From Enterovirga aerilata (lineage in GTDB: Bacteria; Pseudomonadota; Alphaproteobacteria; Rhizobiales; Beijerinckiaceae): a stretch of 64,000 nucleotides of DNA. A model generated the notes under the pieces. The model was given only the letters and a program-made list of their open reading frames with translations, did no database searches and was not told where the DNA came from. Shown in pieces: positions 1 to 7,310 of this stretch; position 1 is the first letter of the stretch; every line of letters starts with the position of its first letter. The DNA is taken from NCBI RefSeq assembly GCF_013044135.1, contig NZ_JABEPP010000001.1:558001-622000 (forward strand), read 5' to 3'. The position numbers and the translations under genes were made by a program.

Positions 1-1490
1 TCGGCGCTTTCCCGTTCCAGGCGCAGCTTCTCGATCGCGGCCTCCTTGAAGGTCAGGACGGCCCTGGACATCTCGCCGATCTCGTCCCGGCGCTCCGTGC
101 CCGGGACCGCCGCCTCGTGGTCCCCGGAGGCGAGCCGGCGCATGGCGTCCACGAGCCGCTTGACCGGGAGCGTGATGCTGCGCCCGACCAGGAGGGCGAG
201 GACGAGGCCGATCGCGATGGCCAGGAGAACCCCGCCGCCGAGCAGCCAGAGCGCGCTGGTGCGGGCCGTCTCGATGCCGGCGAGCTCGCGGGCTGCGACC
301 TCCTGGGCCTCGCTCGCGACCTTGGCGACCGAGCGCGACAGCTCGGTCCGCAGCTCCTGCTCGGCCGCGTTGGCGTCCAGGATCTCGGGAATGCTGTTGC
401 GGTACTCGGTGATCTTGCCGAGCAGGCCCTCGATCACCTTGTGCTGCCCGGCCTTGTCGATCTTGTAGTAGATGTCGAGCGCGGCCTTGGCGAGCGTCGC
501 GGCGGCCGCGTCCATGGCGGTCGCGGCGGCCTCGTTGCCCGTTCGAATGAGCTCAAGCTCCTCCGCTTGCGCCGTCTGGGCCGCGACGATCGCGGTCGAG
601 CTGAGCGTGAGGAGCTCCGTGCCGAGCGAGATGCGGTCGCGCGCCTCCTCCAGCCGCGTCTGGACGCTGCTTTGCTGGTTCAGGATCTGGCCGTCGATGG
701 CCTGGAGCGCGTCCTGCAGGGCGCGGCCGGCATCGCCCAGCCCCTGCATCTCCTCGGGGCTCGCGATCCCCTTGATCGCGGCGCGATAGGGCTCGAGCGC
801 CGCGAGCGCCTTTTCGGCCCCGTCCTTGAAGGCGGGGGCCTGGGCGACCCTGCGCAGGACGACGCCGACGAGATTGGCCGCCCGATCCGCCTGGATCCGC
901 TGCTCGCCGTCCCGCAGGAGCGCGGCTTCGGATGCGCGCATCTGGTAGACCGAGCGGTTCACGTGGGCGAGGTTGCTCGCCAGCGTGTTGAGGGCGATCT
1001 GCTGGGCCGTTCCCTCCGCGGAGCTCTTCACGGCGGCGGCCAGGCTCTCCTCCTGCGCCATCGCGATCTCGCGCGCGGCGGTCTGGAACTCGTCCACCAG
1101 CGCCTTGTGCGCCCGCTGCATCGCGGCCTTCGTTCCCTGGCGGTCGGTGAGGCCGGTGAGGCCGGACTCGAAGGCGTCGAGTGCCTTGTTCATTCTGGCC
1201 GCCGCCTCGGCGATGGCGGCGCCGGGGCTTGCCGCGAGCCGGGCGATCGAGCCGCGGACCGCGGTCAGCGCCGCGCGCACCTGCGGATCGTCCTTCGCCC
1301 TGCCGCCGGCAAGCGCTCGTTCCGCTGCGAGCGCCAGCTGGCTGCTCTGGCCGCTGAGCGTCTGTGCCAACACCGCCTGGTCGGCCCCGGCCGAGAAACT
1401 CGAGAGGCTCCGCCAGCCCACCGCGGCCACTGCAATGGTGAGGAATAGGACCGAGAAGAAACCGCCGAAGATCCGCAGCCGAACGCTCAC
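1..1490 (-). CDS. methyl-accepting chemotaxis protein (N-terminal part, runs off the window)
   Basis: Inner-membrane chemoreceptor that would pass ligand signals to CheA/CheW. About 496 residues are visible, from a GTG start (MSVRLRIFGGFF) preceded by a GGGGGAGAG ribosome site; there is no ATG near the N-terminus. A membrane segment lies at about residues 8-26. A long, mostly helical, Ala-rich periplasmic or four-helix sensor region follows. A second membrane segment (GVLLAIAIGLVLALLVGR) lies near residue 420, followed by a HAMP domain starting SITLPVKRLVDAM and ending RRDEIGEMSRAVLTFKEAA. The methyl-accepting signalling domain lies beyond position 1 and cannot be seen, so a histidine kinase or cyclase output is not strictly excluded. 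The ligand is unknown. Confidence 0.85.
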   Translation of the reverse strand, partial: MSVRLRIFGGFFSVLFLTIAVAAVGWRSLSSFSAGADQAVLAQTLSGQSSQLALAAERALAGGRAKDDPQVRAALTAVRGSIARLAASPGAAIAEAAARMNKALDAFESGLTGLTDRQGTKAAMQRAHKALVDEFQTAAREIAMAQEESLAAAVKSSAEGTAQQIALNTLASNLAHVNRSVYQMRASEAALLRDGEQRIQADRAANLVGVVLRRVAQAPAFKDGAEKALAALEPYRAAIKGIASPEEMQGLGDAGRALQDALQAIDGQILNQQSSVQTRLEEARDRISLGTELLTLSSTAIVAAQTAQAEELELIRTGNEAAATAMDAAAATLAKAALDIYYKIDKAGQHKVIEGLLGKITEYRNSIPEILDANAAEQELRTELSRSVAKVASEAQEVAARELAGIETARTSALWLLGGGVLLAIAIGLVLALLVGRSITLPVKRLVDAMRRLASGDHEAAVPGTERRDEIGEMSRAVLTFKEAAIEKLRLERESA

Positions 1491-1572
1491 CCAACTCTCC
1501 CCCGTGCTCGGGCGGAGTCTGGATAAGACCGCTTAATTCCAGCTGAAATTCGGTGGTCGGTTCAAAGTTTAA

Positions 1573-1587
1573 CTAAGGACTGCTTAA
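1573..1587 (-). promoter_or_regulatory. CtrA-like box upstream of the chemoreceptor gene
   Basis: On the minus strand this reads TTAA-GCAGTCC-TTAG, one mismatch from the alphaproteobacterial CtrA consensus TTAA-N7-TTAA. It lies about 85 bp upstream of the GTG start of the receptor. TTAA is rare in this GC-rich sequence, and motility and chemotaxis genes are common CtrA targets, but the call rests on the motif alone. Confidence 0.35.
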
Positions 1588-1647
1588 TCATGTTGTCATT
1601 TGAACTTGTTCGCACAAGATCAAAGGATCAGGGATGCCGGTCGGCGG

Positions 1648-2874
1648 TCATGGCCGGCGCAGCGCCTCCAGCACCCGCCGGTTGGCGTAGCCGTCGGGCA
1701 GGAGACCGCGCGAGAGCTGGAACCGGCGTACGGCATCACGCGTCTGCGCCCCGAATTTCCCGTCCGGCGTGCCCCTGTAGAAGCCGAGGGATGTGAGCCG
1801 GCGATGCAGCTCGCGCCGCTCGTCTCCGGTCAATCCCGCGCCGGTCGGCCAGGCGCGGGAGAGTGGCGGCCCGCCGCCGATCCGGTCCGACAGGAGCCCG
1901 ATCGCGAGCGCATACGCGTCCGAGGTGTTGTAGGCGCGGATCGCCTCCCAGTTCTCGTCGGCCAGCAGGAAGGCCGGCCCGCCGATCCCGGCCGGCAGGA
2001 AGAGGCGGCCGAGCCCGCCTCGCGGCATGGGCGAGCCGTCGGCGCGGCGGATGCCGAGCCGTGCCCATTCGGCGAAGTCGCGGTCGTGAACGGACAGGTC
2101 GAGCCCGTCCGGCAGGACCGCCTCGAAGCCCCAGGGTAGGCCCGGCTTCCAGCCCGACTGTGCGAGGAAGTGGCCGATCGAGGCGAGGACGTCGGGCGTG
2201 GAACGCCAAATGTCGCGCCGCCCGTCGCCGTCGCCGTCGACCGCATGGGCGAGGAAGCTCGACGGCATGAACTGCGTCTGCCCCATGGCGCCGGCCCAGG
2301 AGCCCTTGAGCTCGTCGCGCGGAAGGTGGTCCTCCTCGAGGATCCTGAGGGCGGCCAGGAGCTCGCGCCGGAACAGGTCCCTGCGTTCGCCCGCGAAAGC
2401 CAGGGTGGCGAGCGAGCGGATCGTGTCGAAGCCGCCGGTCGAGGATCCGTAGCCGCTCTCGGATGCCCAAATGGCGAGCACGACCGCCCGCGGAACGCCG
2501 TAGCTCGCCTCCACCCGGTCGAGCACCGCGCGCCAGCGTTCCGCGAGCGCCTGCCCTTGGGAGATTCGGGACGGCGAGACCGCGCCGGCGACATAGGCCG
2601 AGATCGGCCGGCTGAACTCCCCCTGCCTGCGGGTCAGCGCGACGACCTTGGGATCGGGCTCGAGGCCACGGAAAGCCTCGTCGAAGGTCGCGCGCGACAC
2701 GCCGGCGCTGCGCGCCTCCGGCCAGAGGCTTTCCAGGAAACGGCCGAACGCCTCTGGCCGCGCGGCCGCGCCCTGCGAGGCCGAAGGGGAGGGGGCGGGC
2801 CGTTGCGCCTCCGCCGCGCCGGGGCCGAGGAGCGCGAACGCGGCGGCCAGCGCTGCGCCTCCGCTCCGCCGCAT
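1648..2874 (-). CDS. lytic murein transglycosylase, MltB type, with peptidoglycan-binding domain
   Basis: Cleaves the glycan strand of peptidoglycan between MurNAc and GlcNAc, forming 1,6-anhydro ends; it acts in the periplasm. The 408-residue protein has a signal peptide (MRRSGGAALAAAFALLGPGAAEAQ). The SLT2/MltB catalytic domain covers about residues 40-335, with the catalytic Glu expected at E139 in WASESGYG and a typical GAMGQTQFMPSSF segment. A C-terminal PG_binding_1 domain (about 345-405, ending in RDAVRRFQLSRG) follows. There is no lipobox Cys, so it is probably soluble. The start ATG overlaps the galE stop by one base (TGATG), so the two genes are translationally coupled. Confidence 0.92.
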   Translation of the reverse strand: MRRSGGAALAAAFALLGPGAAEAQRPAPSPSASQGAAARPEAFGRFLESLWPEARSAGVSRATFDEAFRGLEPDPKVVALTRRQGEFSRPISAYVAGAVSPSRISQGQALAERWRAVLDRVEASYGVPRAVVLAIWASESGYGSSTGGFDTIRSLATLAFAGERRDLFRRELLAALRILEEDHLPRDELKGSWAGAMGQTQFMPSSFLAHAVDGDGDGRRDIWRSTPDVLASIGHFLAQSGWKPGLPWGFEAVLPDGLDLSVHDRDFAEWARLGIRRADGSPMPRGGLGRLFLPAGIGGPAFLLADENWEAIRAYNTSDAYALAIGLLSDRIGGGPPLSRAWPTGAGLTGDERRELHRRLTSLGFYRGTPDGKFGAQTRDAVRRFQLSRGLLPDGYANRRVLEALRRP

Positions 2875-3866
2875 CAGGCCGCCCTGGCGCGCCCGGCGAG
2901 ATGCCGTTCCCAGGCGAGGGCCTGGGCCACGATGCCGTCGAGGTCGTCGTGCTGCGGCACCCAGCCGAGCTCGGCCCGGATGCGGTCCGCCTTGGCGACG
3001 ATCGCGGCCGGATCACCGGCGCGCCGCGGGGACAGCCTCACCGGGAAATCGGTGCCGGAGACGCGCTTCATCACGTCGATCACCTCCAGCACCGAATATC
3101 CGCGGCCGTAGCCGCAATTCAGCGTCAGGCTGGCGCCGCCACGGCGCAGGTGATCGAGCGCCGAGAGATGGGCGTTGGCGAGGTCCGAAACCTGGATGTA
3201 GTCGCGGATGCAGGAGCCGTCGCGTGTCGGGTAGTCGGTGCCGAAGACCTCCAGCGCGGGCCGCTGCCCGAGCGCGGTCTGGGCCGCGACCTTGATGAGG
3301 TGCGTCGCTGCCGGGGTGGACTGGCCGATGCGGCCGGCCGGATCGGCGCCGGCGACGTTGAAGTAGCGCAGGGCGACGTAGCGGAGGTCGTGCGCGCGGC
3401 CCGCATCCTCCAGCATCCACTCGGTCATCAGCTTCGAGCGGCCATAGGGGGACATCGGGTTCTTAGGGGTATCCTCCCCCACGGGCTCGCTGGAAGTCTC
3501 GCCGTAGACGGCCGCCGTGGACGAGAAGATGAAATGCTTCACGCCCGACAGGACCGCGGTCTCCAGCAGGTTCCGCGACTTGGCGGTGTTGTTGAGATAA
3601 TAGCCGAGCGGGTCGGCGACCGACTCCGGCACCACGATCTTGGCCGCGAAATGCGCGATCGCATCGACCCGGTGCTCGCGGATGACGCGCGCAACCAGCT
3701 CCTGGTCCCCCATGTCGCCGACCACGAGCTTCGCCTGGCGCGGGACGGCCCAGTCGAAGCCCGTCGAGAGATTGTCGAGCACGACGACCTCCTCGCCGCG
3801 ATCCACCAGGGCGAGCGCCATGTGGCCGCCGATATAGCCCGCTCCTCCCGTGACCAGGACCGTCAT
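2874..3866 (-). CDS. galE: UDP-glucose 4-epimerase
   Basis: Interconverts UDP-glucose and UDP-galactose in the cytoplasm, supplying galactosyl units for surface polysaccharide. The protein has 330 residues, normal for the family. An extended-SDR NAD-binding motif opens it (TVLVTGGAGYIGGHMAL); the catalytic Ser/Tyr/Lys appear in SSTAAVYGE and YGRSKLMTEW, and the substrate loop NVAGADPAGRIG is present. The gene is coupled to the downstream transglycosylase gene and diverges from galU, which makes the UDP-glucose it uses. Confidence 0.95.
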   Translation of the reverse strand: MTVLVTGGAGYIGGHMALALVDRGEEVVVLDNLSTGFDWAVPRQAKLVVGDMGDQELVARVIREHRVDAIAHFAAKIVVPESVADPLGYYLNNTAKSRNLLETAVLSGVKHFIFSSTAAVYGETSSEPVGEDTPKNPMSPYGRSKLMTEWMLEDAGRAHDLRYVALRYFNVAGADPAGRIGQSTPAATHLIKVAAQTALGQRPALEVFGTDYPTRDGSCIRDYIQVSDLANAHLSALDHLRRGGASLTLNCGYGRGYSVLEVIDVMKRVSGTDFPVRLSPRRAGDPAAIVAKADRIRAELGWVPQHDDLDGIVAQALAWERHLAGRARAA

Positions 3867-3908
3867 GCGTTCATTCTCCGTGCAGCCGCCGGCCGGTAGC
3901 AGCCTTGC

Positions 3909-3927
3909 GCTTCACAAGCCGTGAAGC
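3909..3927. promoter_or_regulatory. inverted repeat in the galE-galU divergent intergenic region
   Basis: A perfect 7-bp inverted repeat, GCTTCAC-AAGCC-GTGAAGC, sits 42 bp from the galE start and 81 bp from the galU start. It could be a shared operator or a transcript hairpin. No regulator gene is adjacent, so its role is unassigned. Confidence 0.35.
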
Positions 3928-4008
3928 CATTGAATTAGCCCATCGTGGAGCCGCTTGCGACCGGCGGCCTGTCCCGCACCGCACGAACCTCGAGGATTCC
4001 GAGCCTTC

Positions 4009-4872
4009 ATGAAGCGCATCCGCAAAGCCGTCCTGCCCGTCGCCGGGCTCGGGACGCGGTTCCTGCCGGCCACGAAATCGGTGCCGAAGGAGATGCTGAC
4101 CGTGGTCGACCGGCCCGTGATCCAGCACGTGGTGGACGAGGCCAGGGAGGCCGGCATCGAGCATTTCGTCTTCGTGACAGGCCGCAACAAGGGCGTGATC
4201 GAGGACCATTTCGACATCGCCTACGAGCTCGACGCCACCCTCAGGGAGCGCGGCAAGACCAAGGAATACGAGGCGCTTCAGCGCGACCTGCCGAAGGCCG
4301 GGCAGACGAGCTTCACCCGCCAGCAGGCGCCGCTCGGCCTCGGCCACGCCGTCTGGTGCGCACGCGAGATCGTCGGCGACGAGCCCTTCGCGGTCATCCT
4401 GCCCGACATGCTGAGCCGCGGCTGCATGAGCCAGATGATCGCGGCCTACGAGCGGCACGGCGGCAACGTCATCGCGGTCGAGGCGGTGCCGGAGGACCAG
4501 ACGCACCAATACGGGATAGTCGCGACGGGCGAGGATTTCGGCGACACCTTCCGCATCACCGGCATGGTCGAGAAGCCCCCGAAGGGGACCGCGCCGTCCA
4601 ACCTCATCATCTCCGGCCGCTACATCCTCCAGCCGGAGATCTTCGGCATCCTGTCGGCGCACGAGAAGGGCGCGGGCGGCGAGATCCAGCTCACCGACGC
4701 GATGAAGCGCCTCGCGCAGAGCCAGGACTTCTTCGGGATGCGCTATCGCGGCCGCACCTATGATACGGGCAACAAGCTCGGCTTCCTGATGGCGAACGTC
4801 GCCTATGCGCTCGAGCGGGACGATCTCGCCGGACCGTTCCGGGCCGAGGTCGAGGCGCTTCTCAAGAGCTGA
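4009..4872 (+). CDS. galU: UTP-glucose-1-phosphate uridylyltransferase
   Basis: Makes UDP-glucose from UTP and glucose 1-phosphate. The 287-residue protein starts at [20 protein letters not shown], which holds the nucleotidyltransferase signature ([18 protein letters not shown] with the conserved Lys). An upstream in-frame ATG at 3955 would add 18 residues with no family resemblance and was rejected. Other GalU landmarks are [25 protein letters not shown] and the C-terminal [10 protein letters not shown]. It diverges from galE; the cyclase gene follows after 5 bp. Confidence 0.95.
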   Translation: MKRIRKAVLPVAGLGTRFLPATKSVPKEMLTVVDRPVIQHVVDEAREAGIEHFVFVTGRNKGVIEDHFDIAYELDATLRERGKTKEYEALQRDLPKAGQTSFTRQQAPLGLGHAVWCAREIVGDEPFAVILPDMLSRGCMSQMIAAYERHGGNVIAVEAVPEDQTHQYGIVATGEDFGDTFRITGMVEKPPKGTAPSNLIISGRYILQPEIFGILSAHEKGAGGEIQLTDAMKRLAQSQDFFGMRYRGRTYDTGNKLGFLMANVAYALERDDLAGPFRAEVEALLKS

Positions 4873-4877
4873 GCCGC

Positions 4878-6089
4878 ATGGACGAGGGGCGCCTCGAGGA
4901 AGTTCGGGCCTGGGTCATCAAGGCCGGGCTCTACGGCACGTCGGAGCCGGACCTGCTGCGCGGCTTCTGCAAGGGGCTGCACAAGGCGGGCCTGCCGGTC
5001 GCCCGCGCGCTCGTCATCATCGACACGCTCCATCCCGTCCATGAGGGCCGGGTGTTCCGCTGGCGCAGCGACAATGCGGGAGAGAGCGAGACCGTCGAAT
5101 ACGGCCGCACGAGCGGGGGTGGCGAGGCGGCCGAGAGCTGGCGCCGCTCGCCCTTCTACCACCTGCTCCAATCCGGTGCCTCGCTCCTGCGGCGGCGCCT
5201 GAGCGAGCCGGACGGGCCGGAATTCGCCCTTTTCGACGAGCTGCGGTCGGAGGGGCAGACGGATTATCTGGCGGTGATCCAGCGCTTCGCCGAGGACAGC
5301 ACGATCGGCGAGATGGACTGCGTCTATTCCTCCTGGACCACCGCCCAGGAGGGCGGCTTCACGGATGCGCAGATCGAGGCCTTGCAGCGCCTCGTCCCCT
5401 CGCTTTCGCTCGCGGTGAAGTCCGCCTCGCTCTCCCGCATCCTGGAGACGCTGGTCGAGACCTATCTCGGCCGCGATGCCGGGCGCCGCGTGCTCCAGGG
5501 CCGCATCCAGCGCGGCGTCGCCGACCGGATCGAGGCGGTGCTCTGGTTCAGCGACCTGCGCGGCTTCACGCGCGTGACGGACACGGCGCCGCCCGGCGAG
5601 GTGATCCCGTTCCTCAACGACTATGCGGATGCCGTGATTTCGGCCGTGCACGAGGCGGGCGGCGACGTGCTGAAGCTCGTGGGCGACGGGACGCTCGCGA
5701 TCTTCACGGCCGAGGAACCGCGGGATGCCTGCCGCTGCGCCCTGAAGGCGGAGAGCCTCGCGCGCGAGCGCATCCGCGAGCTGAACGCCCGCCGCGAGGC
5801 CGAGGGGCTGCCGGTGACCCAGGCCTATCTCGGGCTTCACATCGGCGAGGTCTTCTACGGCAATATCGGTTCGCAGGAGCGGCTCGACTTCACGGTGGTC
5901 GGGCCGGCCGTGAACGAGGTGAGCCGCATCGGCCAGATGTGCCGCTCCGCGGAGCGCGACGTGCTCATGTCCTCCGCCTTCGTGGAGGCTGCCCATGCCG
6001 AGGACAGGAGCGAGTTCGTGTCGGTGGGGCGCTATGCCCTGCGGGGCGTCGGCCGTTCGCAGGAGCTCTTTACGCGCGAGCGGCCTTGA
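4878..6089 (+). CDS. class III adenylate/guanylate cyclase
   Basis: Predicted cytoplasmic nucleotide cyclase making cAMP or cGMP. The cyclase homology domain fills about residues 215-400 of 403. The two metal-binding aspartates are present (D226 in WFSDLRGFT and D270 in KLVGDGTLAIF), and a GLHIGEVFYGNIGS segment with the usual late FTVVGPAVNEVSRI follows. The first ~200 residues are soluble, without transmembrane segments or a sensor domain I can name; relatives with this layout in rhizobia are multi-copy. It starts 5 bp after galU, so the two are probably co-transcribed. Purine specificity cannot be read from the sequence. Confidence 0.88.
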   Translation: MDEGRLEEVRAWVIKAGLYGTSEPDLLRGFCKGLHKAGLPVARALVIIDTLHPVHEGRVFRWRSDNAGESETVEYGRTSGGGEAAESWRRSPFYHLLQSGASLLRRRLSEPDGPEFALFDELRSEGQTDYLAVIQRFAEDSTIGEMDCVYSSWTTAQEGGFTDAQIEALQRLVPSLSLAVKSASLSRILETLVETYLGRDAGRRVLQGRIQRGVADRIEAVLWFSDLRGFTRVTDTAPPGEVIPFLNDYADAVISAVHEAGGDVLKLVGDGTLAIFTAEEPRDACRCALKAESLARERIRELNARREAEGLPVTQAYLGLHIGEVFYGNIGSQERLDFTVVGPAVNEVSRIGQMCRSAERDVLMSSAFVEAAHAEDRSEFVSVGRYALRGVGRSQELFTRERP

Positions 6090-6185
6090 CGGCCCGGACC
6101 TGCCGATAAGGATGCGGCAAGCTGGCGGGCATAGTTTCGCCGCGCTCGGCTGCGACGACCAACGGCTGCAGAGACCTGTTGTCCA

Positions 6186-6776
6186 GTGACCTCCGTCTTC
6201 GAAACATCGGCGGCCTTCGTCTCGACCGCGGGCCTCTGGTCGCCCGTTCTGATCGTGTGCGCCTTCGTCTTCGGAGCTCTGGTCGCCGTTCCGCGGCCGC
6301 TCCTGTCGGTGGTCTGCGGCTTCGCCTTCGGGTGGTGGGGGCTGCCGCTCGCCTTCGTGTCCGCCGCCCTGGGCGCCTCGCTCGTCTTCGTCGTCGGGCG
6401 TCATCTCCTGCGGCCGCGGATCTCCGAGCGGGTCGCCCGCAGCCGGGTCGCGGATGCGGCCTTCAGGGCGGTCGAACTCGAAGGGTTCAGGGCGGTGCTG
6501 CTGCTGCGCATGAGCCCGGTCGTGCCCTCCAGCATCCAGAGCTACCTGTTCTCGATCACCTCGCTCGATTTCCGCGCCTATATCGCCGGGACCGTGCTCG
6601 GCACCTTGCCGGCCATGGTGCTCCAGGTCTGGACCGGCACGCTGGGCAGGACGATGATCGAGGCGGGCCTGCCTGCGGGGACCACGGCCCTGTGGGCGAT
6701 GGGGCTTGTCGCTCTCGTCCTGGCGACGGCCCTGATCGGCCGCCGGCTCCGGGGCCTGCTCCTCGCGGAGGGCTGA
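6186..6776 (+). CDS. TVP38/TMEM64 (DedA-like, SNARE-associated) membrane protein
   Basis: Inner-membrane protein of 196 residues starting at a GTG. It has hydrophobic segments near residues 20-40, 45-75, 140-160 and 170-190. The family core is visible as FRAVLLLRMSPVVPSSIQSYLFSITSLDFRAYIAGTVLGTLP: an Arg-x-SPVVP motif followed by the re-entrant G-T-x-L-G-x-LP segment. Members are thought to act in lipid scrambling or membrane homeostasis. It sits between a cyclase and a DUF488 gene with no clear functional link. Confidence 0.8.
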   Translation: MTSVFETSAAFVSTAGLWSPVLIVCAFVFGALVAVPRPLLSVVCGFAFGWWGLPLAFVSAALGASLVFVVGRHLLRPRISERVARSRVADAAFRAVELEGFRAVLLLRMSPVVPSSIQSYLFSITSLDFRAYIAGTVLGTLPAMVLQVWTGTLGRTMIEAGLPAGTTALWAMGLVALVLATALIGRRLRGLLLAEG

Positions 6777-6815
6777 GCCCCTCGCAGGCTTCACCCAAGG
6801 GCCGAGGCCGCCACG

Positions 6816-7163
6816 ATGATCGCCGCGAAGCGGATCTACGCGCCGGCCGTGGAGGCCGACGGGTACCGTGTCCTGGTGGATCGGATCTGGCCCCGCGGGA
6901 TCGGGAAGGCCGAGGCGGCGGTCGACCTCTGGCTCAGGACGGTCGCGCCCAGCCCGGAACTCCGCCGCTGGTTCGCTCACGACCCGGCGCGCTGGGATGA
7001 GTTCCGGTCGCGCTACGCCGGCGAACTGGCGGCGCAGCCGCAGGCTGTTGCGCTCCTGCGCGAGAGGGCGGCGATGGGCCCGCTGACGCTCGTCTATGCC
7101 GCGCGCGACGAGGCCCGGAACAACGCGGTCGCGCTGAAGCTCTTCCTGGAGCGGAACTCCTAG
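6816..7163 (+). CDS. DUF488 family protein
   Basis: A 115-residue cytoplasmic protein with the DUF488 landmarks: an early RIYAPAVEADGYRVLVDRIWPRG block, a W-x-x-x-VAPSPELRRWF-HDPARW-x-F segment, and a late TLVYAARDEARNNAVALK segment. No biochemical function is established for the family. The start ATG lies 39 bp after the preceding stop and the length is typical. Confidence 0.85.
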   Translation: MIAAKRIYAPAVEADGYRVLVDRIWPRGIGKAEAAVDLWLRTVAPSPELRRWFAHDPARWDEFRSRYAGELAAQPQAVALLRERAAMGPLTLVYAARDEARNNAVALKLFLERNS

Positions 7164-7171
7164 CTGCACGC

Positions 7172-7188
7172 CCGGGGCTCGTCCCCGG
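7172..7188 (+). terminator. GC hairpin after the DUF488 gene
   Basis: A 6-bp perfect stem (CCGGGG / CCCCGG) with a 5-nt loop begins 8 bp after the stop codon. There is no following T-run, so it may only stabilise the 3' end or act with Rho. Confidence 0.35.
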
Positions 7189-7259
7189 ATCGGCGGACCT
7201 GCCTGTTACAAGATTGCATCATCATCCCCGGCGGCCGTGTTTGGGGTCCGTGCGAACCA

Positions 7260-7288
7260 TTGCCCAGAGCCAACACATGTGATGTTAC
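7260..7288 (+). promoter_or_regulatory. probable sigma70 promoter of the TonB receptor gene
   Basis: TTGCCC and TGTTAC are separated by 17 bp, with the receptor ATG 23 bp downstream of the -10. The -10 hexamer overlaps the probable Zur box, the layout expected for repression. Confidence 0.45.
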
Positions 7289-7298
7289 AACATAACGT
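7282..7298 (+). promoter_or_regulatory. probable Zur (zinc uptake regulator) box
   Basis: The sequence ATGTTACA-A-CATAACGT closely matches the proteobacterial Zur consensus (ATGTTATA-N-TATAACAT) and contains GTTA-N5-TAAC dyad symmetry. It overlaps the proposed -10 and lies 13 bp upstream of the ATG. Zinc-replete Zur would then repress the receptor. This is motif-based only. Confidence 0.6.
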
Positions 7299-7310
7299 TA
7301 AAGGAGATGT

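Noticed and set aside
117-1536. Long plus-strand and off-frame open frames over the chemoreceptor
   Set aside because: Arg/Ala/Gly-rich translations without domains; the minus frame starting at GTG 1490 has membrane segments and HAMP.
4803-7169. 788-codon minus-strand open frame over the cyclase, TVP38 and DUF488 genes
   Set aside because: Shadow of three well-supported plus-strand genes; composition is that of a frame complement in GC-rich DNA.
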